This document shows positions 17,411 through 30,412 of a stretch of 64,000 bases of DNA, piece by piece (within the stretch, counting starts at the first letter, position 1; every line of letters begins with the position of its first letter). Under the pieces are notes generated by a model. The model did not search any database, was not told the DNA's origin, and saw nothing but the letters and a program-made list of their open reading frames with translations. Made by a program: the position numbers and the translations under genes. Source of the stretch: Picocystis sp. L7 (lineage: Eukaryota; Chlorophyta; Picocystophyceae; Picocystales; Picocystaceae); assembly GCA_020975725.1 (NCBI GenBank), contig QXJR01000016.1:124001-188000 (forward strand), given 5' to 3'.

Positions 17411-18916
17411 TTATTCAGGCGTCCAACCCTGCTGGTGTAGAGGGTGCCCGGTGGCAGCATCATAACGACGAACGACTGGTTTACCTTCGGACCCAATCTC
17501 CACCCTTAGTCCCAGGTCCTCCAGCTCAGGATGGCGCTCTGCATCTAGAAGCTGAAGGGACGCGATGTGCTGGCGGACAGACTCACTCTGCTCGCACAAG
17601 TTTCGGATGCACACCAACGACCATTCACGGAGGAGTGGGTTTGCGCCCTCCACCTGACAGTTGGAAAGCACCATGTCCACACCTCCCAATGCAAGGACTT
17701 CTTCCTGACAGTATGGCCTCCTAAAGCACATGTTTGACAGTGCAGCCACTATGTCAGTGCGATACCCGATGTAAGGAGACTGAGTAGGAAAAACGGAGCT
17801 GCTCTCTGGTGAAGAAATATTCTTCAATTGCTCTTCAGAGAGTCCCTTTTGTAACTTGAACGGATTGGGTACACCAAGCGATCCCAACATCTCAACGAGC
17901 ACTTTCAGTACACCTGCACGATGTAGTTGGTGCACAACATCATCCTCTTCTGCTCCAATGCTTTTTTGGTGCAATTCGACTTGAGTTAACTCTCTTAAAA
18001 GTCCTAAGAGATGGTAGAGTAGCAGTGGCGTCCCGGTCAATTCTTCCGGATTTCGTAACGATTCAGCGCAAGTGCCTTCCTGTCTGCATGCCCGGGCAGC
18101 ACCCTCCAGGCTTTCTTTGACCAGTGCGGCCAATCCTTGGGAGATAATTTCGGAATTCCTCTCTTCCCTCCTCTCAGCAACGCATTGGCTGAAGATCGAT
18201 GTCAGTTGCGCTCTCCCTGACGGGCATTCCACGGTGCGGAACAATTCCACATAGAAACCACGCCGTAAACACAGGTGCGCCAGCAATTCTTCGAGCGATG
18301 CTCTCTCCCTACCATCATAGAAGCTTTTGCAGGTAAGTTGCAGAATCTCCGCCATCAGTTTCTTGCCACTCTCTGTGTTGGCCAGTTCCCCTGTCCAGGC
18401 ACGGCTCTCCTTCACGCAGTGCAGAATGGTCCTGGCAGCCATGGCCGCCACCTTTGGGTCCCCGGACGTTTCTATTGTCCTTGAAAACTGGTTGGGAAAC
18501 CACACGCTCCAAACCTGATCCTGTCCGCGTCGAAACTCGAGCGTGTAGTTGCACAGCACTTGCATGGCGATTTTGCACTGGTCCACCTGCGTTGGTACGT
18601 GCGTGTCGCGCACCACCTGTGCGGCTCCGAGACGTTCCATCGCCACCTTCGCTTGTTCATTGTCCACGCAAAGGTTCCTCAGCAGGCGCATGGCGTCCAG
18701 TTTTGCTCCATTCGTGCCGTTCTCTTGGTCGTTTCCGAAACGACGAAGCCACGAAACCGTCCATTCCGTCGCACCAGCGCGCACCAATGCCGTCCTCGTC
18801 TCTTCCTGCTTGGCATGTTGGACCAACCTTCGCATTTCTACCTCTACCAACGTCCTCTTTCGCGTTCCCATTCGCCTCGAAGGCGCGCCTTCGTGTCGCG
18901 GATCGTCGCGAAACAT
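17411..18916 (-). CDS. Ataxin-10-like armadillo-repeat protein
   Basis: A 501-residue all-helical protein with armadillo-like repeats. The C-terminal ataxin-10 domain is recognisable: YIGYRTDIVAALSNMCFRR, then a GGVDMVLSNCQ segment and NPLLREWSLVCIRNLCEQS, closely following the animal and plant pattern. An upstream repeat includes AMRLLRNLCVDNEQAKVAM. Ataxin-10 proteins act in cytokinesis and cell survival in animals; the role in algae is not established. The ATG at 18916 was chosen. The frame stays open for 70 more codons upstream to 19126, but that part is C- and P-rich and unlike the family. It converges with the phosducin-like gene, with 231 bp between stops. Confidence 0.83.
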   Translation of the reverse strand: MFRDDPRHEGAPSRRMGTRKRTLVEVEMRRLVQHAKQEETRTALVRAGATEWTVSWLRRFGNDQENGTNGAKLDAMRLLRNLCVDNEQAKVAMERLGAAQVVRDTHVPTQVDQCKIAMQVLCNYTLEFRRGQDQVWSVWFPNQFSRTIETSGDPKVAAMAARTILHCVKESRAWTGELANTESGKKLMAEILQLTCKSFYDGRERASLEELLAHLCLRRGFYVELFRTVECPSGRAQLTSIFSQCVAERREERNSEIISQGLAALVKESLEGAARACRQEGTCAESLRNPEELTGTPLLLYHLLGLLRELTQVELHQKSIGAEEDDVVHQLHRAGVLKVLVEMLGSLGVPNPFKLQKGLSEEQLKNISSPESSSVFPTQSPYIGYRTDIVAALSNMCFRRPYCQEEVLALGGVDMVLSNCQVEGANPLLREWSLVCIRNLCEQSESVRQHIASLQLLDAERHPELEDLGLRVEIGSEGKPVVRRYDAATGHPLHQQGWTPE

Positions 18917-19987
18917 CCGCGGAATGGCACACGACCGTGGGATCCCCTGGAGATAAACCCTACAGAAAACATGGCACTCCGACACGGTACGGAACGGGCC
19001 ACGTGGGACAGGGTGGAGAGGGGATCCAGGAGGGACGAGGCATGGGATAGACACGAAGGAACAAGGACGCGTCAGGGGTGGGAGGAACATCCAAGAACAA
19101 AGGGAGAGAAACCGTGTAGACAGCATGGGCGCCGGTCGTGTTGGATCGAGCGTCCTCGGTCAACGATGTTGCGTCCAATAGGAATGCCCTTTGAAACAAC
19201 ACGGGTTGCAGGATTGCTCGTTTCCATGCTCTTGACGCCGAAGACGAGAGGATTCCAACCCTGGTTCGAAGGTACTTGCCTTCTTCGATCACCAACTTGC
19301 ATCTTACCTTTGTCGAACGAAGGGTGGCGTAGTTGACACGGCCATCCCTCGTTGGCCAAACCCAAAGGGAACGATTGCTTTCTGCGCGTGAAGCAGCAAA
19401 ACCTTCGTTCTCTCCCCCTTTCGTTTCCTTTTGGCACGCAACCCACCTGTTTCCTGCCCATTCTGTCCCAGACCCGACGGGAAGCATTTGCCTATCTCGC
19501 AAGGCGTCTCAACACACGTCTCTTGCCCATGCCTTCCCACCTTCCCCGTTCCTTCCCAGCCATCCCCACCACCGATCGGAGAAGAAACTCCCTCCCCGAT
19601 GAGTTAAGCGATGGGTTAACCCAAGGATCGGTTCGCCATCGACGTCCATTTCGACGCGCATTTTCCGCTTCGAGGTGCGCTGGAATGCGGGACGAGGAGC
19701 GGGAAAGAAGGGAAGAAGAGGGTGTGATAAGGGTTTATCAAGGACTTGATGGACGTGGAAGACGAAACACGAGGCTTTGAGGCGGTGCAGAAGGGTAAGG
19801 AAGGGTCCTGGAGGTGGAGGGAAGGAAGCTGCAACGAGCATGAAAGCCAGGTGTGACGCTCCTTTCTCGCACATGCGAGGATCGATGGTGCACTAAAAAG
19901 GATGGAAAGAGGGTTTAGATAAGATTCCAGGTGGTAGACACACGGCTGACGCACGATACCTACGTCGGATGAGGGACGCACAGGAAG
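18917..19987. other. Spacer between divergent genes
   Basis: The promoters of the ataxin-10-like gene (-) and the hydroxy-acid oxidase gene (+) must lie here. Frames of up to about 250 codons exist on both strands but show no recognisable protein. No repeat or RNA gene was recognised. Confidence 0.5.
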
Positions 19988-21079
19988 ATGGAAGAATTCG
20001 TCAATCTGGAACAGTTCGAAGAAAAGGCACGAGAAGTGCTTCCAACCATGGTATACGATTACTTTGCATCCGGTTCAGATACAGAAACCACGCTGCGTTG
20101 GAATCGAGAGAGTTTTCAAAGGTACATGCTCCGACCCCGGATCCTCAAGTCTGTGGAACAGGTGGACACTTCCATCGATGTGTTTGGGACAAGAGTGGGC
20201 TCACCAGTACTAATCGCGCCATCTGCCATGCAAAAGATGGCTCACCCAATTGGGGAGATTGGTATGGTTAAGGCCGCATCCACACAGGGTAATGCCTTGA
20301 TTCTATCCACCATGGCCACGACCAGCCTGGAAGATGTGGCCGACCACAGCAGAACCGTACTTCTCTTTCAGCTGTATGTGCTGAAAGACAGAAATTACGT
20401 TAGGAGGATGGTCCAGCGTGCAGAATGTGCGGGGTACAAGGGCGTTGTCGTCACCGTTGATGCTCCTGTGCTGGGAAACCGGGAAAGGGACAAGATCAAC
20501 CGATTCACCCTTCCAGGAGGCTTGCGATTGGAACATTTGGTGGAATTTAGCCCTGAGGAGGGATCCATGCCTACCAATCAGTCAGGTAGTGCACTAGTGA
20601 CACTTTTCCAAGAGTCACTGGATCAAACCCTTACCTGGAACTTTATCGAGGAGCTACGCACGATGACCTCTTTGCCTATCATTGTGAAAGGGGTTTTGAC
20701 CGGAGATGATGCGGAGGAGGCCCTCGCCGCTGGTGTGGATGCAATCATTGTTTCCAATCATGGGGGAAGACAGCTGGACTACGCTCCAGCGGCGTTGGAC
20801 GTACTGCCCGAGATTGCGAGCGCAGTTCAAGGTAGAGTGCCCATCTGGGTTGATGGAGGGATAAGAAGGGGAACCGATGTCCTCAAGTGCATTGCATTAG
20901 GGGCCTCGGCAGTGCTGCTAGGAAGGCCTGTGCTGTACGGGCTAGCAGTAGGTGGGCAGGCTGGAGTAGAGCGTGTCTTGGAACTCCTCCACGAGGAAAT
21001 CAAGACTGGTATGGCGCTTCTTGGAGCCAGATCCATCGCAGAAATCAGCGAAGCACATATCAGACGCCATCAGTTTTAA
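19988..21079 (+). CDS. FMN-dependent (S)-2-hydroxy-acid oxidase (glycolate/lactate oxidase family)
   Basis: An intronless 363-residue FMN enzyme that oxidises a 2-hydroxy acid to a 2-oxo acid, reducing O2 to H2O2. The fold and active site are complete: MVYDYFASG with the active-site tyrosine, APSAMQKMAHP at the FMN site, QLYV with the second tyrosine, IIVKGV with the FMN lysine, and SNHGGRQLD with the catalytic histidine and arginine. The phosphate-binding end reads VDGGIRRGTDV and LGRPVLYGLA. Plant glycolate oxidase has a tryptophan in the segment that here reads STMATTS, so lactate rather than glycolate may be the substrate (inference). The protein ends HQF, not a peroxisomal SKL-type signal, and no N-terminal leader is evident. 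Confidence 0.93.
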   Translation: MEEFVNLEQFEEKAREVLPTMVYDYFASGSDTETTLRWNRESFQRYMLRPRILKSVEQVDTSIDVFGTRVGSPVLIAPSAMQKMAHPIGEIGMVKAASTQGNALILSTMATTSLEDVADHSRTVLLFQLYVLKDRNYVRRMVQRAECAGYKGVVVTVDAPVLGNRERDKINRFTLPGGLRLEHLVEFSPEEGSMPTNQSGSALVTLFQESLDQTLTWNFIEELRTMTSLPIIVKGVLTGDDAEEALAAGVDAIIVSNHGGRQLDYAPAALDVLPEIASAVQGRVPIWVDGGIRRGTDVLKCIALGASAVLLGRPVLYGLAVGGQAGVERVLELLHEEIKTGMALLGARSIAEISEAHIRRHQF

Positions 21080-22307
21080 ACTCCGCAGAGAGTTTGGTAC
21101 ACACACCGTTGAGATGGCTGATCATCTCTGGCCAGTGCAAACTGAATATTTACGCTACTCAGCGCAGTAGAATGATGAGGCAAGACGTTTGGTCATGCTG
21201 TGACAACGATGGCGCCTGTGTTGAAGCAGCTGGGTGGTCACGTTCATTTCTATCTACTCGGGAACAATGGCCTGTTGTGGGAATGTTAAGTATATGGGAA
21301 TCTTGATCTTGGAGAAAGTGCTATGTTCACCACCTGTTCTCTGGTGTGGCGTGACTCCATCTCTTCGGCCTCCCCCAATTTTGGGATTTTGGAAGCCTGC
21401 AACTGAAGGAAGGCCGTGGCAGCTAGGTAGGCAATCCCATGAGAAACTTACCTTCTGAAAACTTTCTTGATGAGGGCTCTGCAATAAAAACGATATGTTT
21501 AATGCTGCTCTTTGTCTTTGTGTGCGCCTTGGGGGGATAGGGGGGTCCGGATGTGACAATCTCACTCGACTTTGTTGCCATTGAGAAGCAGGGACTGCAG
21601 CAGTTGGGTTTGCCTCACAGCGATTCTCCTTACAAACCAGGCTGAGCAGCAAGCGTAGTAGTGAGAAGAAAACTAGTATTGGTCTTATCAAGCATGTTTT
21701 TGTTCTTTCGACAAAACATTGCCTGATGTTTCATGGCCAATTTTACCTGCATGCGATACTGTGCATTTCAATGCGCCCTTTCACAACCGGGCCAAACCAT
21801 TACTTCTCATGCCCCGCTTATTTTTTTGGCACAGAAGGCGTCTTTCCTGGATACAAAAGGGCCTTTGCACCATACGTGTTCTTGCTTTGTGCTCCTCTAT
21901 CCCTCTGGCAGCTACGGGTTGCTTCCATTCATGTCCCGCTCGTTACTTATTTGCGGACAGCATCGGTTGTCCATTCTCGCGTGGTTCTCTCGACGCTTTC
22001 ATCCAGCTGCCATGACATGCCTCCAACACCCACGTCATCGGCTGCTGTCCAGCTCCGAATCCTGCCTCAGTCACCCCCTCCCTGCCACGCCGACCCTGTG
22101 GTGACAGGCTGGCAGGGTCGGGGCGGTGACAGGCTGGCAGGGTCGGTTGGAGGTGGAGGGAAGGGGGTGTTGGGCACTGCGAAACCTTGGATGAAGCAGC
22201 CTTGGAGACCCACGAGACGTCACCTGGGACCAACCAAACCATCTGGCGGGAAACAGGAAGGACGAGAGACGTTGAAGGTGGACGACAAGGCACACAGGAA
22301 CGCCGCC
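21080..22307. other. Spacer with a short direct duplication
   Basis: No gene is supported here. An AATAAA at 21483 could serve the hydroxy-acid oxidase transcript, though it is 400 bp past the stop. Bases 22099-22146 hold two direct copies of a GTGACAGGCTGGCAGGGTCGG unit with a 25-bp period. The rest is presumably promoter of the secreted-protein gene at 22308. Confidence 0.5.
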
Positions 22308-23102
22308 ATGTGTCCAAAGATGGGCTTGTTCGTGCTGCTGGCGTCGATCGGAAAGGCGTTGGCGCAAGGAACAAACCAGGTGTGCGCCATGGATCAACCC
22401 GCTGGACGTGTGGAATGTCAAACCGATACGCTCAAGCTTGTGTTCACTGGACGACAAAACGTGCCCAAGTTCTCCATCCAAGCTCTCAATTCCACGGCGG
22501 AGTACACCGTGCAATTCCAGCTCATGTTCCAAAGCACGAATCAGGGGACAGGAGGGAGGATTGGTCCAACCAATGTAGCGCTCCCTTCCCTCACCTGGCA
22601 GTTCAGCGATGTGGACGAAGATGATCAAGGCAACGTTGAGTTCAACTTCACCAGCACAGGTGGGCACGGGCCGAGACCCGTGCCCGGTTTGCAGTTCAGG
22701 ATGCACATCGAAAACAATTCGACCTCCATGAAGTTTGATACCTTGATCAATGATGTCACGTGGGATTCCAATGCAGAGTACTTTGTCATCTGCTATCAAC
22801 TTCAACAGCAGGGAGGGGACGCAGTGAATGCCAGCATTCAAGGAGAGACCGTTAGCTTTGGTGAGTCGGCATTCATCAATGTCAACGACACAGCAAGCAC
22901 GCCTCAAGGTCCGGCATCTGCATTGCTTGTGTTGGATTCGGGAAACTCTCCCTGCATGGTGTACGAGAGATTTGATGGCAGCCTCGAACACGATCCCGAG
23001 ATCCGAGTGGGCGATGGCCACAATGGTGGACCGTTGGTCCAGCCAGCCGCGCTCTCCCTCTACACAATAGCTGTTGTATCTGCTGCAATTGCTTTCAGTT
23101 GA
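22308..23102 (+). CDS. Unrecognised secreted, probably GPI-anchored protein
   Basis: Function not recognised. The ATG at 22308 gives a 264-residue protein with a clear signal peptide (GLFVLLASIGKALAQG, cleavage expected after AQG), a mature part rich in beta-type sequence and N-X-S/T sequons (NST, NFT, NNST, NAS, NDT), and a hydrophobic C-terminus (SLYTIAVVSAAIAF) with no basic tail. That layout suits a GPI-anchored cell-surface glycoprotein. Four cysteines are spread through the mature part. The frame is open upstream of 22308, but that extension is poor in coding character and would bury the signal peptide. It lies on the same strand as, and 199 bp ahead of, the first GT14 glycosyltransferase. 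Confidence 0.75.
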   Translation: MCPKMGLFVLLASIGKALAQGTNQVCAMDQPAGRVECQTDTLKLVFTGRQNVPKFSIQALNSTAEYTVQFQLMFQSTNQGTGGRIGPTNVALPSLTWQFSDVDEDDQGNVEFNFTSTGGHGPRPVPGLQFRMHIENNSTSMKFDTLINDVTWDSNAEYFVICYQLQQQGGDAVNASIQGETVSFGESAFINVNDTASTPQGPASALLVLDSGNSPCMVYERFDGSLEHDPEIRVGDGHNGGPLVQPAALSLYTIAVVSAAIAFS

Positions 23103-23301
23103 TGGTATCGGTACCCTCACTGCTCGATCCGTTGTTCGTGACATCCAGAAGGGTAATGGTTGATCCCATCTGCACCACTTGGTGTGCTGTCCATCCTGGT
23201 GGTGTCGAGAGGTCCCATCGACCCCCCACAGTTAACATTCGAATTAACCTCCAGGGAGTGCCGACGAAACGCCATCGACGTCGGATGTCCATGAGGACGC
23301 G

Positions 23302-24870
23302 ATGCGACACCTCTTCACAACGCGACATGCGCGACGAAACGCCAACTCCAGGACGTGCAGAGGATTGCTCGTGTTCCTGTCGATCGTGGGCATCTCGAGC
23401 ATGGTGTTCTGGACGCTGTCGATGGCGGTGAAAACGCAACGATTGGCGCTGCTGGACGAGACATGGCCGAACCAAGTGGAAGGTAAGGACGTGAGCGACG
23501 CCTCGAATGGAACGAGGAGTGTGGATGTGGAACAAGAGGTAACGAAACATGAAGATGGAGACGGGAGTGTGATTCGAAACTATTCCGGAGAGGCATCCAC
23601 CACGCCACAAAACCAACAGGCGGATTTGCAGAGTTGGAACCAGGAATCGCAGTTGGCAAGTGCAGGCCAACAAAACAGCACATTGCCACCGAAATGGGTA
23701 GAGGACGGGAGCTTCCAGTACATCGACAACAATCAGCCTCGAAACGAATCGCTGCCCAGGCTAGGATACATCATCACGAGCAGCCAGGGTCGACTGCATG
23801 GTCTGGTGTCCCTACTTGCTGCCATTTATCATCCATCGAACGCATACGCCATCCACATCGATTCCAAGATACCGGAAAATGAAGAGGAAATCATAGAGAA
23901 GGAAATTAAGGCAAAGATGCCAGCCAATGTGGTATGGTTGAGGTCAGCTGCCGTCACGTGGGGCGGTGTTAGCATGTTACTGGTGACCCTGAGAGGCTTG
24001 GCCACGTTGCAGAAAACACTGGGAGACCACTGGGACTTCTACATCAATCTTTCCGCAAGCGACATGCCTCTCCTGCCACAGGAAACCATCGCACGTGCCT
24101 TGGCTAAGATGCCTCCTAGGGCAAGCTTAATGAGTGGAGCACCGTACAAGGGGCCTGATGAAGGAAGCGACATTGATCGTAGCGGCAGGATTGTTGTAGA
24201 CACCGCACTTTCGCTCGGCAAGCACCTCGACTACACATTGGAATGGCCTGACGGTGGACGCGAGGTACCCAAAATTTTTGTACCGTACAAGGGCGAAGGT
24301 TGGTTTGTGCTATCCCGGGAACTTGCGGCACTGGCCACCGATGCTGCCGAGTACTGGCCTGGGTTGCTTGTTTCGTACTTCACTAATTGGTTTGCTTCCG
24401 ATGAGAGTTTTATGCAAACTCTCGCTTGCACGGATGGAGGGAAAGACGCAGCCACGGCATACAGCGATAACTTTCGTCACATTGTTTGGTCTGGCGGTGG
24501 TAGTGGGCACCCAGACATACTGAGGGGGGTGCAGGATTTGAAAGCAGCATTCTCCAGCGGGGCGTTCTTTGCCCGCAAGTTTGCTGGTGATGGCATCGAA
24601 AGGCGTGCACTCATACATTACATGCAGCTTTCAACCGGGCATACGAGCATCGTGGACGATCCTGGTTACCGGGATGTCTACGCAGTCTACAAGAAATTTT
24701 CCAAACTCTTTTTCAAACGACTTGGAGCAAGAATCAATGCGTCTGTAGTAGAATTGGAGACGCAGGTCGACATTGCGATGCATTTAATGGACGAACTGCA
24801 GCCCATGCAAAGAGCGGCCCTTTCATCGCGAGTCAGTCGCGTTTCGGATCGTATGTTGTGCGTGCACTGA
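23302..24870 (+). CDS. GT14-family glycosyltransferase, type II membrane protein (copy 1)
   Basis: A 522-residue Golgi-type enzyme of CAZy family GT14 (core-2/I-branching enzymes, protein xylosyltransferase, plant GlcAT14). It would transfer a sugar from a nucleotide sugar to a glycan. A short basic tail is followed by a signal anchor (LLVFLSIVGISSMVFWTL, about residues 22-39) and a low-complexity stem to about 150. The catalytic part starts LGYIITSSQGRLHGL, then YAIHIDSK, TWGGVSMLLVTL, WDFYINLSASDMPLLPQE, FVPYKGEGWFVLSRE, YFTNWFASDESFMQTL and SGAFFARKF. These are the GT14 blocks in order. It is followed by an AATAAA at 24881. A paralogue lies 575 bp downstream on the same strand. Confidence 0.9.
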   Translation: MRHLFTTRHARRNANSRTCRGLLVFLSIVGISSMVFWTLSMAVKTQRLALLDETWPNQVEGKDVSDASNGTRSVDVEQEVTKHEDGDGSVIRNYSGEASTTPQNQQADLQSWNQESQLASAGQQNSTLPPKWVEDGSFQYIDNNQPRNESLPRLGYIITSSQGRLHGLVSLLAAIYHPSNAYAIHIDSKIPENEEEIIEKEIKAKMPANVVWLRSAAVTWGGVSMLLVTLRGLATLQKTLGDHWDFYINLSASDMPLLPQETIARALAKMPPRASLMSGAPYKGPDEGSDIDRSGRIVVDTALSLGKHLDYTLEWPDGGREVPKIFVPYKGEGWFVLSRELAALATDAAEYWPGLLVSYFTNWFASDESFMQTLACTDGGKDAATAYSDNFRHIVWSGGGSGHPDILRGVQDLKAAFSSGAFFARKFAGDGIERRALIHYMQLSTGHTSIVDDPGYRDVYAVYKKFSKLFFKRLGARINASVVELETQVDIAMHLMDELQPMQRAALSSRVSRVSDRMLCVH

Positions 24871-24880
24871 ACATCGAGGC

Positions 24881-24886
24881 AATAAA
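24881..24886 (+). terminator. AATAAA polyadenylation signal
   Basis: An AATAAA lies 11 bp after the stop codon of the first GT14 gene. The position suits a canonical poly(A) signal, unlike the TGTAA common in Chlamydomonas. Confidence 0.5.
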
Positions 24887-25445
24887 AATACGAACACACG
24901 CTTGGCTTTTGCAGTCACACGTGCCCAGCTTAGCTTGCGACGGACGATGACTGATGTGTTTCTTGATACGGCAGGGCTTGTTGAACATGCACCCAGTCTC
25001 TTTAGCATTGGGAACAAAGATGTACAGCAATTCACGCACGTTCCTCGAGTAATTCCTAGGCGTGCCCCCCTATCGATGCGGTGGGATCGTCGGCAGCATC
25101 GCTCGCACCCGTTCACTTCCCTGGGGGCTGGATCTCAGTGCTGCTTCCCATCCATCCATGTTCTACGAGGTTCTCTTCATGGATTTTGCTTTGCTCAAGC
25201 TTCGAGGATCCAAGGTGTTGGTTTGTCCCCATCCATCGCGTGTCACGTGTCCCACGTCGATGCATGTGTTGCACGTCATCGATCCTTTCGACACAGCAAG
25301 CCCCAACGGTCGGGGAGGACCTGTCGGGGATCCCGCGTCGTGATTGGTCGCCCCGGAAGGGAGGGCGGACAGATCACCGGGTACGGTACGGGTGGGTCGT
25401 TTCGAATGTTCGAAGTGGCTTCGTCTCGGCAGAGAGAGCGCACGC
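24887..25445. other. Spacer between the two GT14 genes
   Basis: No gene is supported. The frame of the second GT14 gene is open back to about 25344 but lacks an ATG there. The stretch presumably holds the promoter and 5' UTR of the second copy. Confidence 0.5.
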
Positions 25446-26723
25446 ATGCGCGTCGCAAGCGCGCAAAGACGCGCCTTCTGGCCGAAGCGATGGAGGACGT
25501 GCTTTCTGACGGTGTTGGGCGTTCTCCTGGTCGCCACGGCGGCGTCTGTGCGGCTGGTGAGGAGGCCGACGAACGAGAAGATCGAGGGACGCGAAACGAC
25601 GCGACTGGCGTACGCCATCTTCTACAGTGCTGGACAGACGAGCTCGGCCGTTCAGCTCCTATCTTCCATCTATCACCCAAGGAACGTGTATGTCTTGCAC
25701 TTGGACGAGAAAGCGAGCGACGTGGAGAAACGCGTCTTGCAAGAGGTCGTTCGACCCATGCTGCCGAGCAACGTGAAGCTCATGGATTCCTCCACGATCA
25801 CCTGGGGGGGCATCAGCATAGTGCTTGGAACGCTTCGCGCGATCGCAGTGCTCTTGGAACACTTTGATTCGCAATGGGACTATTTCATCAATCTCTCGGC
25901 AAGTGACATGCCGTTGATGCCTCAATCACAGATCATGCACATACTTGCGCGCATGCCTGCAAGGAGCAATTTCATGAGTGGAGCAAAATTCGACAAAGAA
26001 ACCGCCAAACATCAGTACAATCGCAGAAACGGCTTGGTGTTGGATCCTTCCCTTGCTGTCGGAAGTCAGGCTAAGCGGTTCCAATCCCTCTCCGATCGAC
26101 GCGAATCTCCAACGGAATTCATGCCATACAAAGGTGGCGGGTGGCTCATCTTGCACCGTAGTTTTGCAGAAACGAGCGTAAGTTTGTCTGATATCTGGAC
26201 GGGCAGGTTGCTTTCTTACTTTTCGAATTGGTTTGCAGCTGATGAAAGCTACTTCCAGACGCTTGCTTGTGCGTTGTGGCCGGACAGGATTCACCATGTT
26301 CTCAAGGAAGATTGGCGGTTCATTCGATGGACGGGAAAAGTGCATCCTGATACGTTGAAAGGTACAGAAGATCTGATCCAGGCTTTTACAAGCGGAGCAT
26401 TCTTTGCCCGCAAGTTCAGCTTTCCAAGTGCTGAGCGAGACGTGTTGCAGGAGCTCGTGCACAGGCACCCAGCCACGTTTGCACAGCACAGCTCATCAGG
26501 ATATCAGCAAGTACGGGACCTCCATTTCAGGCTGAGTTCGATTGGTAGAGGCAACGGAAGCAAGCTTGACGAAGAAGATGTCCAAGGGCAATTTTCACAG
26601 CTAGAAGCATTGCGAATGGAGCAGTCAGCTGCCATGGAGAAGCGGTATGCATATGCTATTGCTACTCACCTTTGCACGCCCGATTCCCAGGTACAAGTGC
26701 AACAGGCGGAGAGAGTAGGATGA
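25446..26723 (+). CDS. GT14-family glycosyltransferase, type II membrane protein (copy 2)
   Basis: A 425-residue paralogue of the preceding gene. The ATG at 25446 gives a basic N-terminus followed at once by a signal anchor (FLTVLGVLLVATAASVRL). The GT14 blocks are all present: LAYAIFYSAGQTSSAVQLL, YVLHLDEK, TWGGISIVLGTLRAIAVL, WDYFINLSASDMPLMPQS, FMPYKGGGWLILHRS, YFSNWFAADESYFQTL and SGAFFARKF. The stem is much shorter than in copy 1, and the middle of the catalytic domain differs. Tandem order and shared blocks point to gene duplication followed by divergence. The stop codon is 79 bp from the end of KRR1 on the other strand. Confidence 0.9.
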   Translation: MRVASAQRRAFWPKRWRTCFLTVLGVLLVATAASVRLVRRPTNEKIEGRETTRLAYAIFYSAGQTSSAVQLLSSIYHPRNVYVLHLDEKASDVEKRVLQEVVRPMLPSNVKLMDSSTITWGGISIVLGTLRAIAVLLEHFDSQWDYFINLSASDMPLMPQSQIMHILARMPARSNFMSGAKFDKETAKHQYNRRNGLVLDPSLAVGSQAKRFQSLSDRRESPTEFMPYKGGGWLILHRSFAETSVSLSDIWTGRLLSYFSNWFAADESYFQTLACALWPDRIHHVLKEDWRFIRWTGKVHPDTLKGTEDLIQAFTSGAFFARKFSFPSAERDVLQELVHRHPATFAQHSSSGYQQVRDLHFRLSSIGRGNGSKLDEEDVQGQFSQLEALRMEQSAAMEKRYAYAIATHLCTPDSQVQVQQAERVG

Positions 26724-26744
26724 AACGGTGAGACAGCTCCATGA

Positions 26745-26750
26745 TTTATT
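26745..26750 (-). terminator. AATAAA polyadenylation signal of KRR1
   Basis: On the minus strand AATAAA lies 53 bp past the KRR1 stop. It is only 21 bp from the stop of the convergent GT14 gene, so the two 3' UTRs probably overlap. Confidence 0.5.
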
Positions 26751-26802
26751 CTTATTCGCTAGTTTTATGCAAGGATTTCGAAAGGGTGTGTGTGGCAGGG
26801 GG

Positions 26803-30412
<3,610 letters not shown>

